Positions 32,920 through 41,230 of a stretch of 41,230 nucleotides of DNA are shown piece after piece; position 1 is the stretch's first letter; every line of letters starts with the position of its first letter. The stretch lies in assembly GCA_030539035.1 (NCBI GenBank), contig JAUNSU010000023.1, forward strand, positions 1-41,230, read 5' to 3'. A program made the position numbers and the translations under genes. This stretch comes from Planctomycetia bacterium. GTDB taxonomy: Bacteria; Planctomycetota; Planctomycetia; Pirellulales; Thermoguttaceae. The notes below the pieces were generated by a model, which saw only the letters and a list, made by a program, of their open reading frames with translations, was not told the origin of the DNA and did not search any database.

Positions 32920-35900
32920 TCATTTTTCGAGGAATGATTCCAATTTTGCCCGCTGGTTCTTTGTAAGCGGCTGCCCGGTAATGCTGACACGATCAAGATC
33001 GATGCGATTTGATCTGGACAGGTTTATCAATTCGACATTTATATCGCCCGTGATCTTGCCGGAAACGGAAATCACCGGTTTTTCCTTTGTACTTGCCCCA
33101 AGCGCATTTGCGTCCACGATTATTTTACTGCCGGGCAGCATACTCAAATCTCCCATCACATGATTACCTTGTGCGCTTAAAAAGAGCGTATCGGCAACGG
33201 CAGCAGAACCTGTTTCCATGGGAACGCTGAATTGTAAAATTCCTTTGCGAACTTCGATTGGAATCGCTGTTTCGAGCGGACCGGAAAGAATCAATCGGCC
33301 GGGTCCATCTTTGCGCAGAGTTGCCTTACCATGGAACGAATCGATCGCGGATGAGATCTCAAGCAGATCGTCTTTGGCGGGCAGATCAATCAGACCGCTT
33401 CCGCCGTTGACCGTATAGGAATCATTGCGGAAGGAGAGCCGCTGCGTTGAAATACGGCATTGACCGTGCGCGATGATTTTTCCCGCGAAGCAGAAATTTC
33501 CCAAAATATCCGAACCGCGTCCGGGCAAGCTTGTGATCTTACCCCCTTCCAGTATAATATTTCCAAGATTGACGTGATCTTGAGCAGGACCTTTCAGTTC
33601 ACCGCGGACGATGAGATCTTTCGGCAGCGTTTTTTCTTCTGCGTAAATACCAAGAACATTTCGGGCATTGCAGAAGAGAACGGCCCCGGGATCGATTTCG
33701 ATTTTCTTCGTATTTTCGGATCGGGCGTTTAATTGCAGAATCCCCTGTTCGATTCGAACCAGTCCGGAAAACTGTAAACCGAAATCGAGTTCAAGGGTCC
33801 CTTTTCCCGACTTGATAAATGTATGTCCCGTTCCGGAAAGGGTATTGAAGAGATGAACCAGGCCGGAATCGACAATGATCCGATTTTCCGGGGCACTTAA
33901 TAAAATATTCTGGGCCAGTTCGTATGTTCCTTCGGAAAATTGCAGAGAACCGGCAACGAGTTCCAAATCATTTTTCGGCGATCCGTTCGACACAAAATCG
34001 AAGGGTTCATGAATTTTCAGAACAGGTAATCCGGTTTGTGTCCGCAGTTGGGGATGTTCCTTGCGGTGGATCATGCCGAGTTGACCAATCGCGTCTTTCA
34101 CACGATCATTTAGATGGGTCGGATTATGCGAGATATTGATCATTCCGAGTTCTTTGAAGTGGTATTTTTCGATATATCCATTATCATACGCGTGATAAGT
34201 CGGCAACGGGGGAACGCCCTGGTTCATCATGGTTTTGAGTTGATCGTAATACTGGGTGTATACGTCCCGGGGCAAGGCGTGCTCCTTCCTGCAGATGGAG
34301 GCGGCCATTCCGACGACTTCTCCGAGCATTCCCAGTGTTCTCATTACGCGGACAGCGGCAAATGCAACGTGCGAAGTACTGATGTGCCGCCCGGCCAAAA
34401 AGAGATTATCACAGTCCCTTGCGTAAAGACATCGATAGGGAACCGGATAAGGAGGACCAAAGCCGCGATGATAAGCACATGATCGGAACGGTTCTCCGAA
34501 CTTTTTGACATTATCCGGGTCCGGAAAATGAAGATCAATATCCCAGGTGATAGCCGCCGTATGATCGGGAAGAAGTTTTTGGCCTTCGAGATCATTTTGC
34601 GTTAAGATATAATCGCCGACGACGCGATAGCTTTCACGTTTCCCTCCGATGGGCGATACCCAATCGAGCTGATCATGGGCGTAAGCGTCTTTTCGTTTTG
34701 AGCGGTTTTTAATATAGGACCAATTCGAATAAATCGAAAGCAGTCCGTAATCGCGGATATATTCGGTTTCGTTGGCCATATCGTGATATTGTCCGGCTTC
34801 CTGTTCCCAATCGCCGCCCCGAATATAATAGACTTTCGATTCATCGAACGGGATAGCCCAATCGATATCGGGAAAGCTCACGGGGGTTTCCTGATGGCGC
34901 GCATACCAGAGGACCGAATGGCCCATTACCTGCCGATCCGCTTTCATCGGCGCATTGATTTCATTGAATTGACTGCGTGCTTCGCGTCCATACATCACTT
35001 CGCATCCGGCCAATCGGGCAAGAACCGCGTCGCCGGTCGCGTCGACAAAGAGGGGGGCAAAGAATCGCGTTTGCGCTCCTGTATGGGTATTGCGGGAAAC
35101 GACCGCACGAATCCTCTTTGGATTCATTATATTCCTTTCAATCGCGTAAACATGTTCGCGGAGAAGTAATTTACAGGAGCAATTCGGTGTTCGAAAAAGA
35201 ATTTCTTTCCGGGCGTCTTCGTAATATTCTGCGCTGTATGTTCCGCCGCCTCCGTGAAGGGGTTGAATTTCGCGAACGACTTCCCCCAATTTTGGATACG
35301 GAGCGATATTGATATGTCCGCCGAGTCCGACCCGAATTTCCGAGCTGTTGCAGCCGCCGAGGACATCGCGGTCTTGCAGAAGGAGTACACGGCATCCGCT
35401 GCGCGCGGCGGCGGTTGCCGCACAAATCCCGGAAATGCCGCCGCCCACGACAATTAAGTCAAATCGTTCCCGGCAATCCTGAACAGCTGTATGTGTGAGG
35501 ACTTCGCGAAGGGATGCGAGTTCTGTCTTGTCGTTTGTCGGAACATCGTTGGGATCGTCTGTAAAATAAATCGCATCGCAGCGCCCGTTAAAACCGGTCA
35601 AGTCGTGCAGCCGGATTTCATTTTTGCCCGCCGGCAAAGAGATGGTACCCGCTTTTTGCCAACTCCACTCGGGACCATTTGTTCCGAGTACAGTTGGTAA
35701 TTCGTGATTATTGATCAGGATACGAAAGCGTCCTGCGGGAGTTCCGCGTTTCCAGGGGGCGGTCCAGTCGCGCGTTCGAATCCAAACGGAATAATTTCCG
35801 GCCTTTGCAAGGGACAGAGCGGTTTTTGCGTCCTGAACCGGAAGTCCATATCCATGAGCCATTACATAAGAGGAACCCATTTGATTCATGGAATGCGGGT

Positions 35901-36039
35901 CGACCACCCAACCGCCAAGATCTTTGAACGATTCGGCTTCAAGAAATATCCGTTCGGCACTGTATACGCAAGATGCGCTTGAAAGCAAAAGAACAAAAGA
36001 ACACAAACATAATGCAAGCTGTAAATGAAATGTTTTCAT
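32920..36039 (-). CDS. Secreted FAD-dependent oxidoreductase fused to autotransporter-like beta-strand repeats
   Basis: 1039 residues with a signal peptide (about 1-28). Residues 29-165 resemble a carbohydrate-binding beta-sandwich (FLEAESF ... NYSVWIRTRDW). A Rossmann FAD site follows: DLIVVGGGISG (GGGISG at 199-204), then DRDVLGGCNSSEIRVG and the late FAD motif LFLAGRHIS, typical of FAD oxidoreductases of the Pfam FAD_oxidored type. From about 690 to the end the sequence turns into repeats such as HTFIKSGKGTLELD, IEQGILQLNA and ATLRKDGPGRLILSGPL, like the autotransporter-associated beta-strand repeats that form a beta-helix. No outer-membrane barrel is present. The substrate is unknown. No convincing promoter is seen in the 66-bp gap after priA. 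Confidence 0.85.
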   Translation of the reverse strand: MKTFHLQLALCLCSFVLLLSSASCVYSAERIFLEAESFKDLGGWVVDPHSMNQMGSSYVMAHGYGLPVQDAKTALSLAKAGNYSVWIRTRDWTAPWKRGTPAGRFRILINNHELPTVLGTNGPEWSWQKAGTISLPAGKNEIRLHDLTGFNGRCDAIYFTDDPNDVPTNDKTELASLREVLTHTAVQDCRERFDLIVVGGGISGICAATAAARSGCRVLLLQDRDVLGGCNSSEIRVGLGGHINIAPYPKLGEVVREIQPLHGGGGTYSAEYYEDARKEILFRTPNCSCKLLLREHVYAIERNIMNPKRIRAVVSRNTHTGAQTRFFAPLFVDATGDAVLARLAGCEVMYGREARSQFNEINAPMKADRQVMGHSVLWYARHQETPVSFPDIDWAIPFDESKVYYIRGGDWEQEAGQYHDMANETEYIRDYGLLSIYSNWSYIKNRSKRKDAYAHDQLDWVSPIGGKRESYRVVGDYILTQNDLEGQKLLPDHTAAITWDIDLHFPDPDNVKKFGEPFRSCAYHRGFGPPYPVPYRCLYARDCDNLFLAGRHISTSHVAFAAVRVMRTLGMLGEVVGMAASICRKEHALPRDVYTQYYDQLKTMMNQGVPPLPTYHAYDNGYIEKYHFKELGMINISHNPTHLNDRVKDAIGQLGMIHRKEHPQLRTQTGLPVLKIHEPFDFVSNGSPKNDLELVAGSLQFSEGTYELAQNILLSAPENRIIVDSGLVHLFNTLSGTGHTFIKSGKGTLELDFGLQFSGLVRIEQGILQLNARSENTKKIEIDPGAVLFCNARNVLGIYAEEKTLPKDLIVRGELKGPAQDHVNLGNIILEGGKITSLPGRGSDILGNFCFAGKIIAHGQCRISTQRLSFRNDSYTVNGGSGLIDLPAKDDLLEISSAIDSFHGKATLRKDGPGRLILSGPLETAIPIEVRKGILQFSVPMETGSAAVADTLFLSAQGNHVMGDLSMLPGSKIIVDANALGASTKEKPVISVSGKITGDINVELINLSRSNRIDLDRVSITGQPLTKNQRAKLESFLEK

Positions 36040-36105
36040 AATTCATCTTTCTCGACAGTGTTTTTATCATTTTTCATTGCTCAAATTGTAAATAACCGAT
36101 TTTTA

Positions 36106-38478
36106 TCAAAGCATATCCAGGGGATCAACATCGACGACCCATTCGATTTCGGCGGGGTTCTTTTTTTGAGCCGCGAGGAAATTCTTTAAAAACGCAAGGG
36201 TATTTTCGGGGTTTGATGTGATGATAAAAAAATGAAAACGGTAATTGGAACGAAGTTTTGCGAAAGGAGCCGGGGCGGGTCCCAATATGCGTAATCCGTA
36301 TTTTACCGCTTCTTTCGACTGATGAAGATTCATTTCTTCACGCATTTTTTTTGCGAATTCCCCGGCAAACGCTTCGGTTTTCTTTTCATCCGGTCCCCGT
36401 ATGATAAAGCGGATCATCATATTAAAAGGAGGATATCCAATTTCTTTTCGATCCTTCAATTCATTTTTTGCAAATTCGATAAAATCATGTTGACGTGCGG
36501 CTAAAATGGCGGGATGATCGGGACTGTATGTTTGAACGATCACATGCCCTCCCCTTTCACTTCGGCCGGTTCTTCCGGCAACCTGGGTGATCAGATGAAA
36601 AGTTCTTTCGGAAGCGCGAAAATCCGGAAAATGAAGAGCGGTATCCGCATTGATCACTCCGACCAGAACGACGTTTGGAAAATCAAGACCCTTGGCGATC
36701 ATTTGCGTTCCGAGCAGAATACGATACTTTCCGCTGCGGAAATCGTCCAGCGCTCGTTCGTGGGCACCGTGTCCGGCCATTGTATCGGTATCCATCCGAA
36801 GAATCGGAATATCGGGAAACCGTGAAATCAATTCCTGTTCCAGGCGTTCCGTTCCGAATCCGGAATAGCGGATCCCTGTAAAACCGCACTTTGGACAGGC
36901 TTTTGGCGCGGGGATCTGATAATCGCAATAATGGCAAAGCGCGATATCTTCCGTTTTGTGATGAGTAAGAGCAACTTCACATTCGGGACATTGCAGGACT
37001 TCCCCGCACGCAGGACACTGGATCTGGGTCGAGTATCCCCTTCGATTCAAAAGCAGAATGATCTGTCCTCCGGAATCGAGGGCATTTTTGATCGAAATAT
37101 GCAGCTCGCGGTGAATGGATCCCCGGGTAAACCGGGCTTCGTTTCCGCTTCGAAGATCGATCAAATGAACCATTGGCAAGGGAAGTTCGCGAACACGTTT
37201 TCGAATGGAAAGGAGATGATATTCCCCTGTACTTTGCCGATGCCAGGATTCAAGCGAGGGTGTTGCCGATCCAAGGATCAAGGGGATCTTTTCCTGATGA
37301 GCCCTGAACAGGGCAACTTCCCGCGCATGATATCGGGGCGCGATGTTCTGTTTGAAAGAATTTTCATGTTCTTCATCAATTACGATCAATCCCAAATTGG
37401 GAAGCGGGGCAAAGATCGCACTGCGGGCGCCCACAACAACCTGGACTTTTCCGGAAGCGATTCGGGCCCATTCCGCATGCCGTTCGGAATCGGTTAAATT
37501 ACTGTGCAGAACGGCAATGGAATCGAATCGTTCCCGAAAACGGCGAACTGTCTGCGGGGTTAAACTGATCTCGGGAACCAGAACAATCGCCTGTTTTCCA
37601 TATTGAACGATCTCTTCAATCGCCTGAATATAGACTTCGGTCTTTCCGCTTCCGGTAATTCCATGTAAAAGGAACGCGCCCGATTCCCGATTTCGAATTG
37701 CTTCCAGAATTCGATCATAAGCGGCTTTCTGTTCTTCGTTCAATATATAAGGGGTCCGACGGGGAACCGTTGCGCCGGAATCTTCAAACAGGGATCCCCG
37801 GCGCCGCACAGATCCCTTTTGAAAAAGACCCATATTCTTTAAAGCATTGATCGGAACCAACGTGCATTTGGCGGCTTTCGCCAATTCCGTCAATGTCAAG
37901 GGCTCTGGAGAATTCCGGAGAATCTCATAAGCTCTTTTTTGTTTGCTCGTCAACAGGGGAAGATCCTCCCCTTTTTTATTCGCGGCTTTTCCGGCAGCGA
38001 TTGTGCGCAATTTTTCTTCCGCGTTGGAGATGAGAGAATAAACCGTGGTCAACCTCGTTCCCGCCTGATCGCGAACGCCGGCGGGAAGAACCGCTTCCAG
38101 AACTGTTCCAAGCGGACAAAGATACCGATCGGAGATCCACTGCGCCAAATCCAGCATCCGGCGCGATAATAAGGGCTGAAGATCGATCGGCTGAAGAATT
38201 TCTTTCAGTTTAAATCCCTGTCCGGCCGCATCATATCTTTCCGCAACATCAATGCAATAAACGATCACCGCTCGATTCGATTTTCCCAACGGGACAAGAA
38301 GCCGTTCGCCGGGCGCTGTTTTTTCATACCACTTTTCAGGAATCAGATAATCGAAAGATCCATCTGGACCATCGGGAAAAACGACCCGGGCCACTCGGCA
38401 TTGAGAGGAATCCGCCGCCTCCCAATCGGGAGCCTGGGAAAATTCCTTTATATCAAACAGATTATTTTGCTTCTCCAT
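36106..38478 (-). CDS. priA: Primosomal protein N' (replication restart helicase PriA)
   Basis: 790 residues. An N-terminal DNA-binding part (FDYLIP ... RLLVPLGKSNRAVIVY) precedes the helicase core: Walker A GITGSGKT (273-280), DEEH (368-371) and the later GTQMIAKGLDFPNVVLVG and AGRTGRSERGG. The zinc-binding cysteines characteristic of PriA lie between the core lobes (CPACGEVLQCPEC ... CHYCDY ... CPKCG). PriA restarts stalled replication forks. The start lies nine bases after the stop of the metal-binding lipoprotein gene, without an obvious ribosome site. Confidence 0.96.
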   Translation of the reverse strand: MEKQNNLFDIKEFSQAPDWEAADSSQCRVARVVFPDGPDGSFDYLIPEKWYEKTAPGERLLVPLGKSNRAVIVYCIDVAERYDAAGQGFKLKEILQPIDLQPLLSRRMLDLAQWISDRYLCPLGTVLEAVLPAGVRDQAGTRLTTVYSLISNAEEKLRTIAAGKAANKKGEDLPLLTSKQKRAYEILRNSPEPLTLTELAKAAKCTLVPINALKNMGLFQKGSVRRRGSLFEDSGATVPRRTPYILNEEQKAAYDRILEAIRNRESGAFLLHGITGSGKTEVYIQAIEEIVQYGKQAIVLVPEISLTPQTVRRFRERFDSIAVLHSNLTDSERHAEWARIASGKVQVVVGARSAIFAPLPNLGLIVIDEEHENSFKQNIAPRYHAREVALFRAHQEKIPLILGSATPSLESWHRQSTGEYHLLSIRKRVRELPLPMVHLIDLRSGNEARFTRGSIHRELHISIKNALDSGGQIILLLNRRGYSTQIQCPACGEVLQCPECEVALTHHKTEDIALCHYCDYQIPAPKACPKCGFTGIRYSGFGTERLEQELISRFPDIPILRMDTDTMAGHGAHERALDDFRSGKYRILLGTQMIAKGLDFPNVVLVGVINADTALHFPDFRASERTFHLITQVAGRTGRSERGGHVIVQTYSPDHPAILAARQHDFIEFAKNELKDRKEIGYPPFNMMIRFIIRGPDEKKTEAFAGEFAKKMREEMNLHQSKEAVKYGLRILGPAPAPFAKLRSNYRFHFFIITSNPENTLAFLKNFLAAQKKNPAEIEWVVDVDPLDML

Positions 38479-38487
38479 GATCGGCTT

Positions 38488-39513
38488 TTATTTTTCAATA
38501 ATTTCCGCAAGTTCCCGAATACTTTCGAGAACATCTTTTTTTAACGGAGAATGATCCGCCATTTGAATTTTTAAAGGATCAACAATCGCTTTTGCCGAAT
38601 TTCGATTGAATTCCGGCTGAACAATGATCTTTTTAAGCTTTCGTTCGTTGACCGTTGTGATCCAGGATACAAGATCCTGCGGCCGGGGAGCTTTTCCTCC
38701 CGTCTCTATCGCAAGCTGTTCCAATCCGAATTCGCGGCAAAAATATCCATACGCCGGGTGGAAAACGAGAATGATCTTCGAAGAAAGTCCTTTGAATTTT
38801 TCATGGATCTCCTTTTGAAGCCGGATCAATTCCTGATCCAAAAGATCGCGGTTTTTCTCGAACATTGCGCGCCCTTCCGGATCCATTTCCGAAAGAACTT
38901 CCGCAATTCGGACGATCATTCCTTTCAAAACCTCGGGACTCATCCAGATATGCGGATCCATTCCGTTCGACCCGCAGTAATCCCCTTCAGGAATTTTTCG
39001 GGCTTCCTCATCATGATCGCTGTGTTCATGGTCCGCGTGATCATGATCGGCGTGATCCTCTGATTTCGCATGATCGCTCTGATCTTTTGAATTCGCCGGT
39101 TCCGCGTGATGGGAATGATCGTGATCCGCGTGATCATGTCCGCAGTGATCTTCAAGCAGGGCGACTCCTTCACGAAGATCAACGATCTTCATATCAGGCG
39201 CGTTGGTTTGCAATTTGGGAAGGAACGTTTCTTCCGATACGAGTCCGACGCGGAAGAAAAGGCGATTTTTCGTAAGTTCCGCAATTCGCATGGGAGAGGG
39301 TGTAAACGTTTCCGGTTCTCTTCCCGCGGGAACGAGAACGGATACCTCGACCCGAGTACCGCCAATTTTCTCCACCAGATCCGCGATCGGATCTACTGTC
39401 GTCAATACGGACAGATTTTTTGACTTCGAGTACGCTGTTTTTTCCTCCGAAGAACAGGAAACGAAAAAAAACATACCGATCAACAGTGAACAAATGATAA
39501 AAAATCGCGGCAT
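38488..39513 (-). CDS. ZnuA/TroA-type metal-binding lipoprotein with His-rich loop
   Basis: 341 residues. A lipoprotein signal ends in FVSC (Cys20). The fold matches cluster A-I metal-binding proteins of ABC importers (LTTVDPIADLVEKIGG near the start). Ligands seen are His188 (MDPHIWMSP) and a later His in FHPAYGYF, but the first ligand, usually His, is Glu in REPETFTPSP. Residues 123-168 hold 14 histidines interspersed with Asp, the zinc-scavenging loop of ZnuA-like proteins. Zinc is the likely metal, manganese possible. No permease or ATPase gene is adjacent; the TPR gene precedes it by 67 bp and priA follows. Confidence 0.88.
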   Translation of the reverse strand: MPRFFIICSLLIGMFFFVSCSSEEKTAYSKSKNLSVLTTVDPIADLVEKIGGTRVEVSVLVPAGREPETFTPSPMRIAELTKNRLFFRVGLVSEETFLPKLQTNAPDMKIVDLREGVALLEDHCGHDHADHDHSHHAEPANSKDQSDHAKSEDHADHDHADHEHSDHDEEARKIPEGDYCGSNGMDPHIWMSPEVLKGMIVRIAEVLSEMDPEGRAMFEKNRDLLDQELIRLQKEIHEKFKGLSSKIILVFHPAYGYFCREFGLEQLAIETGGKAPRPQDLVSWITTVNERKLKKIIVQPEFNRNSAKAIVDPLKIQMADHSPLKKDVLESIRELAEIIEK

Positions 39514-39580
39514 CGGAGAAAAATCCTGTCTTTATGAACGTTCGCCAAGTGAGAAAATTCGATCTGATCGGCAAATCCCA

Positions 39581-40807
39581 TTATTCCATCGGCGGCATAT
39601 CGGGATTTTCACCGGGAGCCGGTTCCTTGGCGGGCGGCGCATATTTTCGATCGTTTTCAAAAAGATCGAGTCCTTTGGAAGGATCGGGAATCGCGATATT
39701 ATCGCCTGTATGGGAGTTGGGAACATCTTTTCCCCGGAACATAATGGCCGTTTCATTTTTAATGGTTCGCTTGGGTAAATTCCCGGCACCGGGAGCGGCT
39801 GGATCACCGGGCATTCCTCCCATATCCATGGGCGAAGGGGGGCCGTCCATTCCGCCGGGCATTCCGCCAATGATCTCATTTGGAGAACCGGCAACGGGCT
39901 TTTTGCCTTGAGGCTTTGTATCCAGAAGCATGGACACGACGGCAAGAGGACTGCTTTCCGCCTCCTGATAAAGATCGTCCGGATCATCATCGCTGACAAA
40001 CGGCTTGGTATCGACATATCTTTGCATAGGATCGTAAATATTGATGAACTCCGTCCCATCGGCGGCGGGCTTTTGCATGGGATCGGTGTAAACGACCCTT
40101 CTTTCCCGTTCTTCAATTCGCTTTCTTTCCGAAGTCGAGAGAATGGTTTTTCCCAACTCATCACGGAAAAATTTATAATCTTCGCTTTTAACATTCCCGA
40201 TATCGGGGATTTTGGCGACATCATGTTCTTCCTTCGAAAGGGGGCTGATCGGCGATACAACCGGAAGATCGGCGGCAACACCGGACTCTCCCTTTTTGGG
40301 GGCGCCCGTATTCGGATTTTCGGTTAAAAAACGGTTCTCTTGGGAAAGAAGGTCTTTTTGACGCCTTACCGTTTCCCCGTACATCTTGATCTGTCGTTCC
40401 TCTTCCCGTTTTTCCCAGGCCTTCTTCATGATTGCACGGGCCTCTTCGATCATAAATCGTTCCTGTCCCTGAATTTTGGTCAAGGCGGCGGCGACATTAA
40501 GCAGGCGTCCCTTCGGGGTGTATTCCCGGGCCGCTCCTTTTAAGAAGAAGTATTTTGCCGTCTCAATATCCCCCAGCTTCAGTTTACACAAACCGCTGAA
40601 ATAGCAGCTTCGGGGATCCTGAAGATCTTCGTTCATATACTGATCAAAAATCCCGGCCGCTTCCTCATATTGCCCGTCCAAATAGAGATGAAGTCCCTTG
40701 CTGTACAACGACTCCTGATCGCTTTTCTTTTCTTGCGCCTGCACAAAAGTGGCGGCAAGACAAAGGATCATTCCCATAAAATAAAGAGCTGCTTTTTTAC
40801 CTGTCAT
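39581..40807 (-). CDS. Secreted TPR protein with Gly/Met/Pro-rich segment
   Basis: 408 residues. The ATG at 40807 has AGGAG seven bases upstream, better than the TTG at 40813. A signal peptide ends near residue 25 (LAATFVQAQ). Two TPR-like repeats lie at about 34-95 (YSKGLHLYLDGQYEEAAGIF, SGLCKLKLGDIETAKYFFLKGA). A charged coiled-coil-like region follows (about 115-160), then a disordered part with a Gly/Met/Pro-rich tract at about 310-345 (GGMPGGMDGPPSPMDMGG). The function is unknown; an envelope scaffold role is plausible. It is the first gene of a possible unit with the metal-binding lipoprotein and priA. Confidence 0.8.
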   Translation of the reverse strand: MTGKKAALYFMGMILCLAATFVQAQEKKSDQESLYSKGLHLYLDGQYEEAAGIFDQYMNEDLQDPRSCYFSGLCKLKLGDIETAKYFFLKGAAREYTPKGRLLNVAAALTKIQGQERFMIEEARAIMKKAWEKREEERQIKMYGETVRRQKDLLSQENRFLTENPNTGAPKKGESGVAADLPVVSPISPLSKEEHDVAKIPDIGNVKSEDYKFFRDELGKTILSTSERKRIEERERRVVYTDPMQKPAADGTEFINIYDPMQRYVDTKPFVSDDDPDDLYQEAESSPLAVVSMLLDTKPQGKKPVAGSPNEIIGGMPGGMDGPPSPMDMGGMPGDPAAPGAGNLPKRTIKNETAIMFRGKDVPNSHTGDNIAIPDPSKGLDLFENDRKYAPPAKEPAPGENPDMPPME

Positions 40808-40879
40808 CGACAAGCTCCTGAATATCTTTTCTCGTTGTAAAAGAAAAATCTGAATACAAAATTCGATTCCAACTGTTTT

Positions 40880-40908
40880 ATTTTAACAGCTTAATAAAAA
40901 AAGGTCAA
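40880..40908 (-). promoter_or_regulatory. Sigma70-like promoter for the TPR gene
   Basis: On the minus strand TTGACC (40908-40903), a 17-bp spacer and TAAAAT (40885-40880), about 70 nt before the start codon. Confidence 0.55.
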
Positions 40909-41022
40909 TATTTTATCTCTTTAAGAGAGTAAAAAAGCCCTTTTCCCCAAAGTATTTCTATAAATTTAAGGATTTTTTCGGTAATACGGTTTTCAGAACC
41001 GCCAATTTTTGAAAAAATCCTC

Positions 41023-41101
41023 CTTTTTGAAACCACGGATGAATACGGAGAACCACGGATGGGCCTTTCGGCGGATCTGGAGTTTTTCGGAAACCTCAGA
41101 T
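41023..41101. repeat. 79-bp direct repeat, copy 1 (CACGGAT units)
   Basis: The same 79-bp unit recurs at 41152-41230, 129 bp away, with 8 mismatches by eye. Its left part holds short ACGGA-based units (ACCACGGAT, ATACGGAG, ACCACGGAT); its right part contains GGGCCTTTCGGCG and GGAGTTTTTCGG. No ORF of interest crosses it. Confidence 0.8.
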
Positions 41102-41151
41102 CGATTTTATTGCTTGTTTTTCGAGAATTTTTGGTTTGTTCGTTCAGGTTT

Positions 41152-41230
41152 CTTTTTGAAACCACGGATATACACGGATGAACACGGATGGGCCTTTCGG
41201 CGAATCTGGAGTTTTTCGGAAACCGCAGAT
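41152..41230. repeat. 79-bp direct repeat, copy 2 (CACGGAT units), reaching the window edge
   Basis: This copy has three CACGGAT units in a row (ACCACGGAT, ACACGGAT, ACACGGATG), closer to a regular 12-bp period than copy 1. It continues to the last base of the window, so further copies may follow. The 40909-41022 stretch before the repeats and 41102-41151 between them are A+T-rich and show no gene. Confidence 0.8.

Noticed and set aside
36040-36105. Promoter for the FAD oxidoreductase gene
   Set aside because: TTTACA with TGATAA at 17 bp is the best match, too weak to report as a feature.
39536-39543. GAACGTTC palindrome as a Zur-type operator upstream of the metal-binding lipoprotein
   Set aside because: Eight bases are too short and do not match a Zur or MntR box that I could recognise.
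40905-41165. 86-codon minus-strand ORF at the right edge
   Set aside because: It crosses one direct repeat and the promoter's -35 and lacks a convincing product.
41023-41230. CRISPR array
   Set aside because: The two repeat units are 79 bp and imperfect, with no regular short spacers and no cas genes nearby.

Overview
This window looks like a piece of a Planctomycetota chromosome, probably a gut or polysaccharide-degrading lineage related to Pirellulales/Thermoguttaceae. This is inference from gene content: secreted DUF4838 and DUF4091 proteins, an FAD oxidoreductase with an autotransporter-like tail, an ECF sigma factor followed by a membrane anti-sigma factor with a very large external domain, and secreted proteins with Gly/Met-rich tracts. 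There is no rRNA, tRNA, insertion sequence, phage or CRISPR array. Base composition is moderate, genes are densely packed, and sigma70-like promoters (TTGAAA/TTGACx, 16-18 bp spacer, TATAAT/TAAAAT) can be read in most divergent gaps.

Region by region. 1-7154 (minus strand): ECF sigma factor and translationally coupled anti-sigma factor, then a 444-bp gap with two tandem promoter candidates driving a giant secreted VWA/STN-like protein that runs off the left edge. 7296-10879 (minus): methyltransferase, CCA-type nucleotidyltransferase and a Na+/amino-acid symporter as one operon. 10954-13404 (minus): secreted DUF4838 protein, divergent from 13536-15813 (plus): small membrane protein, hemE and a secreted esterase. 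15827-19089 (minus): hemX/ccsA-like gene, hemA and thiL. 19040-27962 (plus): unknown membrane protein, DUF3592 protein, uvrA, a secreted DUF4091 glycosidase-like protein and yidD, whose 3' end overlaps an opposing 480-codon unknown gene. 29456-31443 (plus): M3 oligoendopeptidase F. 31549-36039 (minus): Tat-exported PHP-like protein and the FAD oxidoreductase fusion. 36106-40908 (minus): secreted TPR protein, a His-rich metal-binding lipoprotein and priA. 40909-41230: no gene, but two 79-bp direct repeats built on CACGGAT units.

How the genes fit together. Heme synthesis is split over two facing operons (hemX-hemA and hemE). Several exported proteins (DUF4838, DUF4091, BD-FAE-like esterase, FAD fusion, PHP-like) suggest handling of complex carbohydrate, but they are scattered and do not form a classical locus. 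The most interesting possibility is the left end: gene order ECF sigma, transmembrane anti-sigma, exported protein with an STN-like domain recalls FecI-FecR-FecA surface signalling, here with a VWA protein in place of a TonB receptor. No clearly novel defence or mobile system was found.
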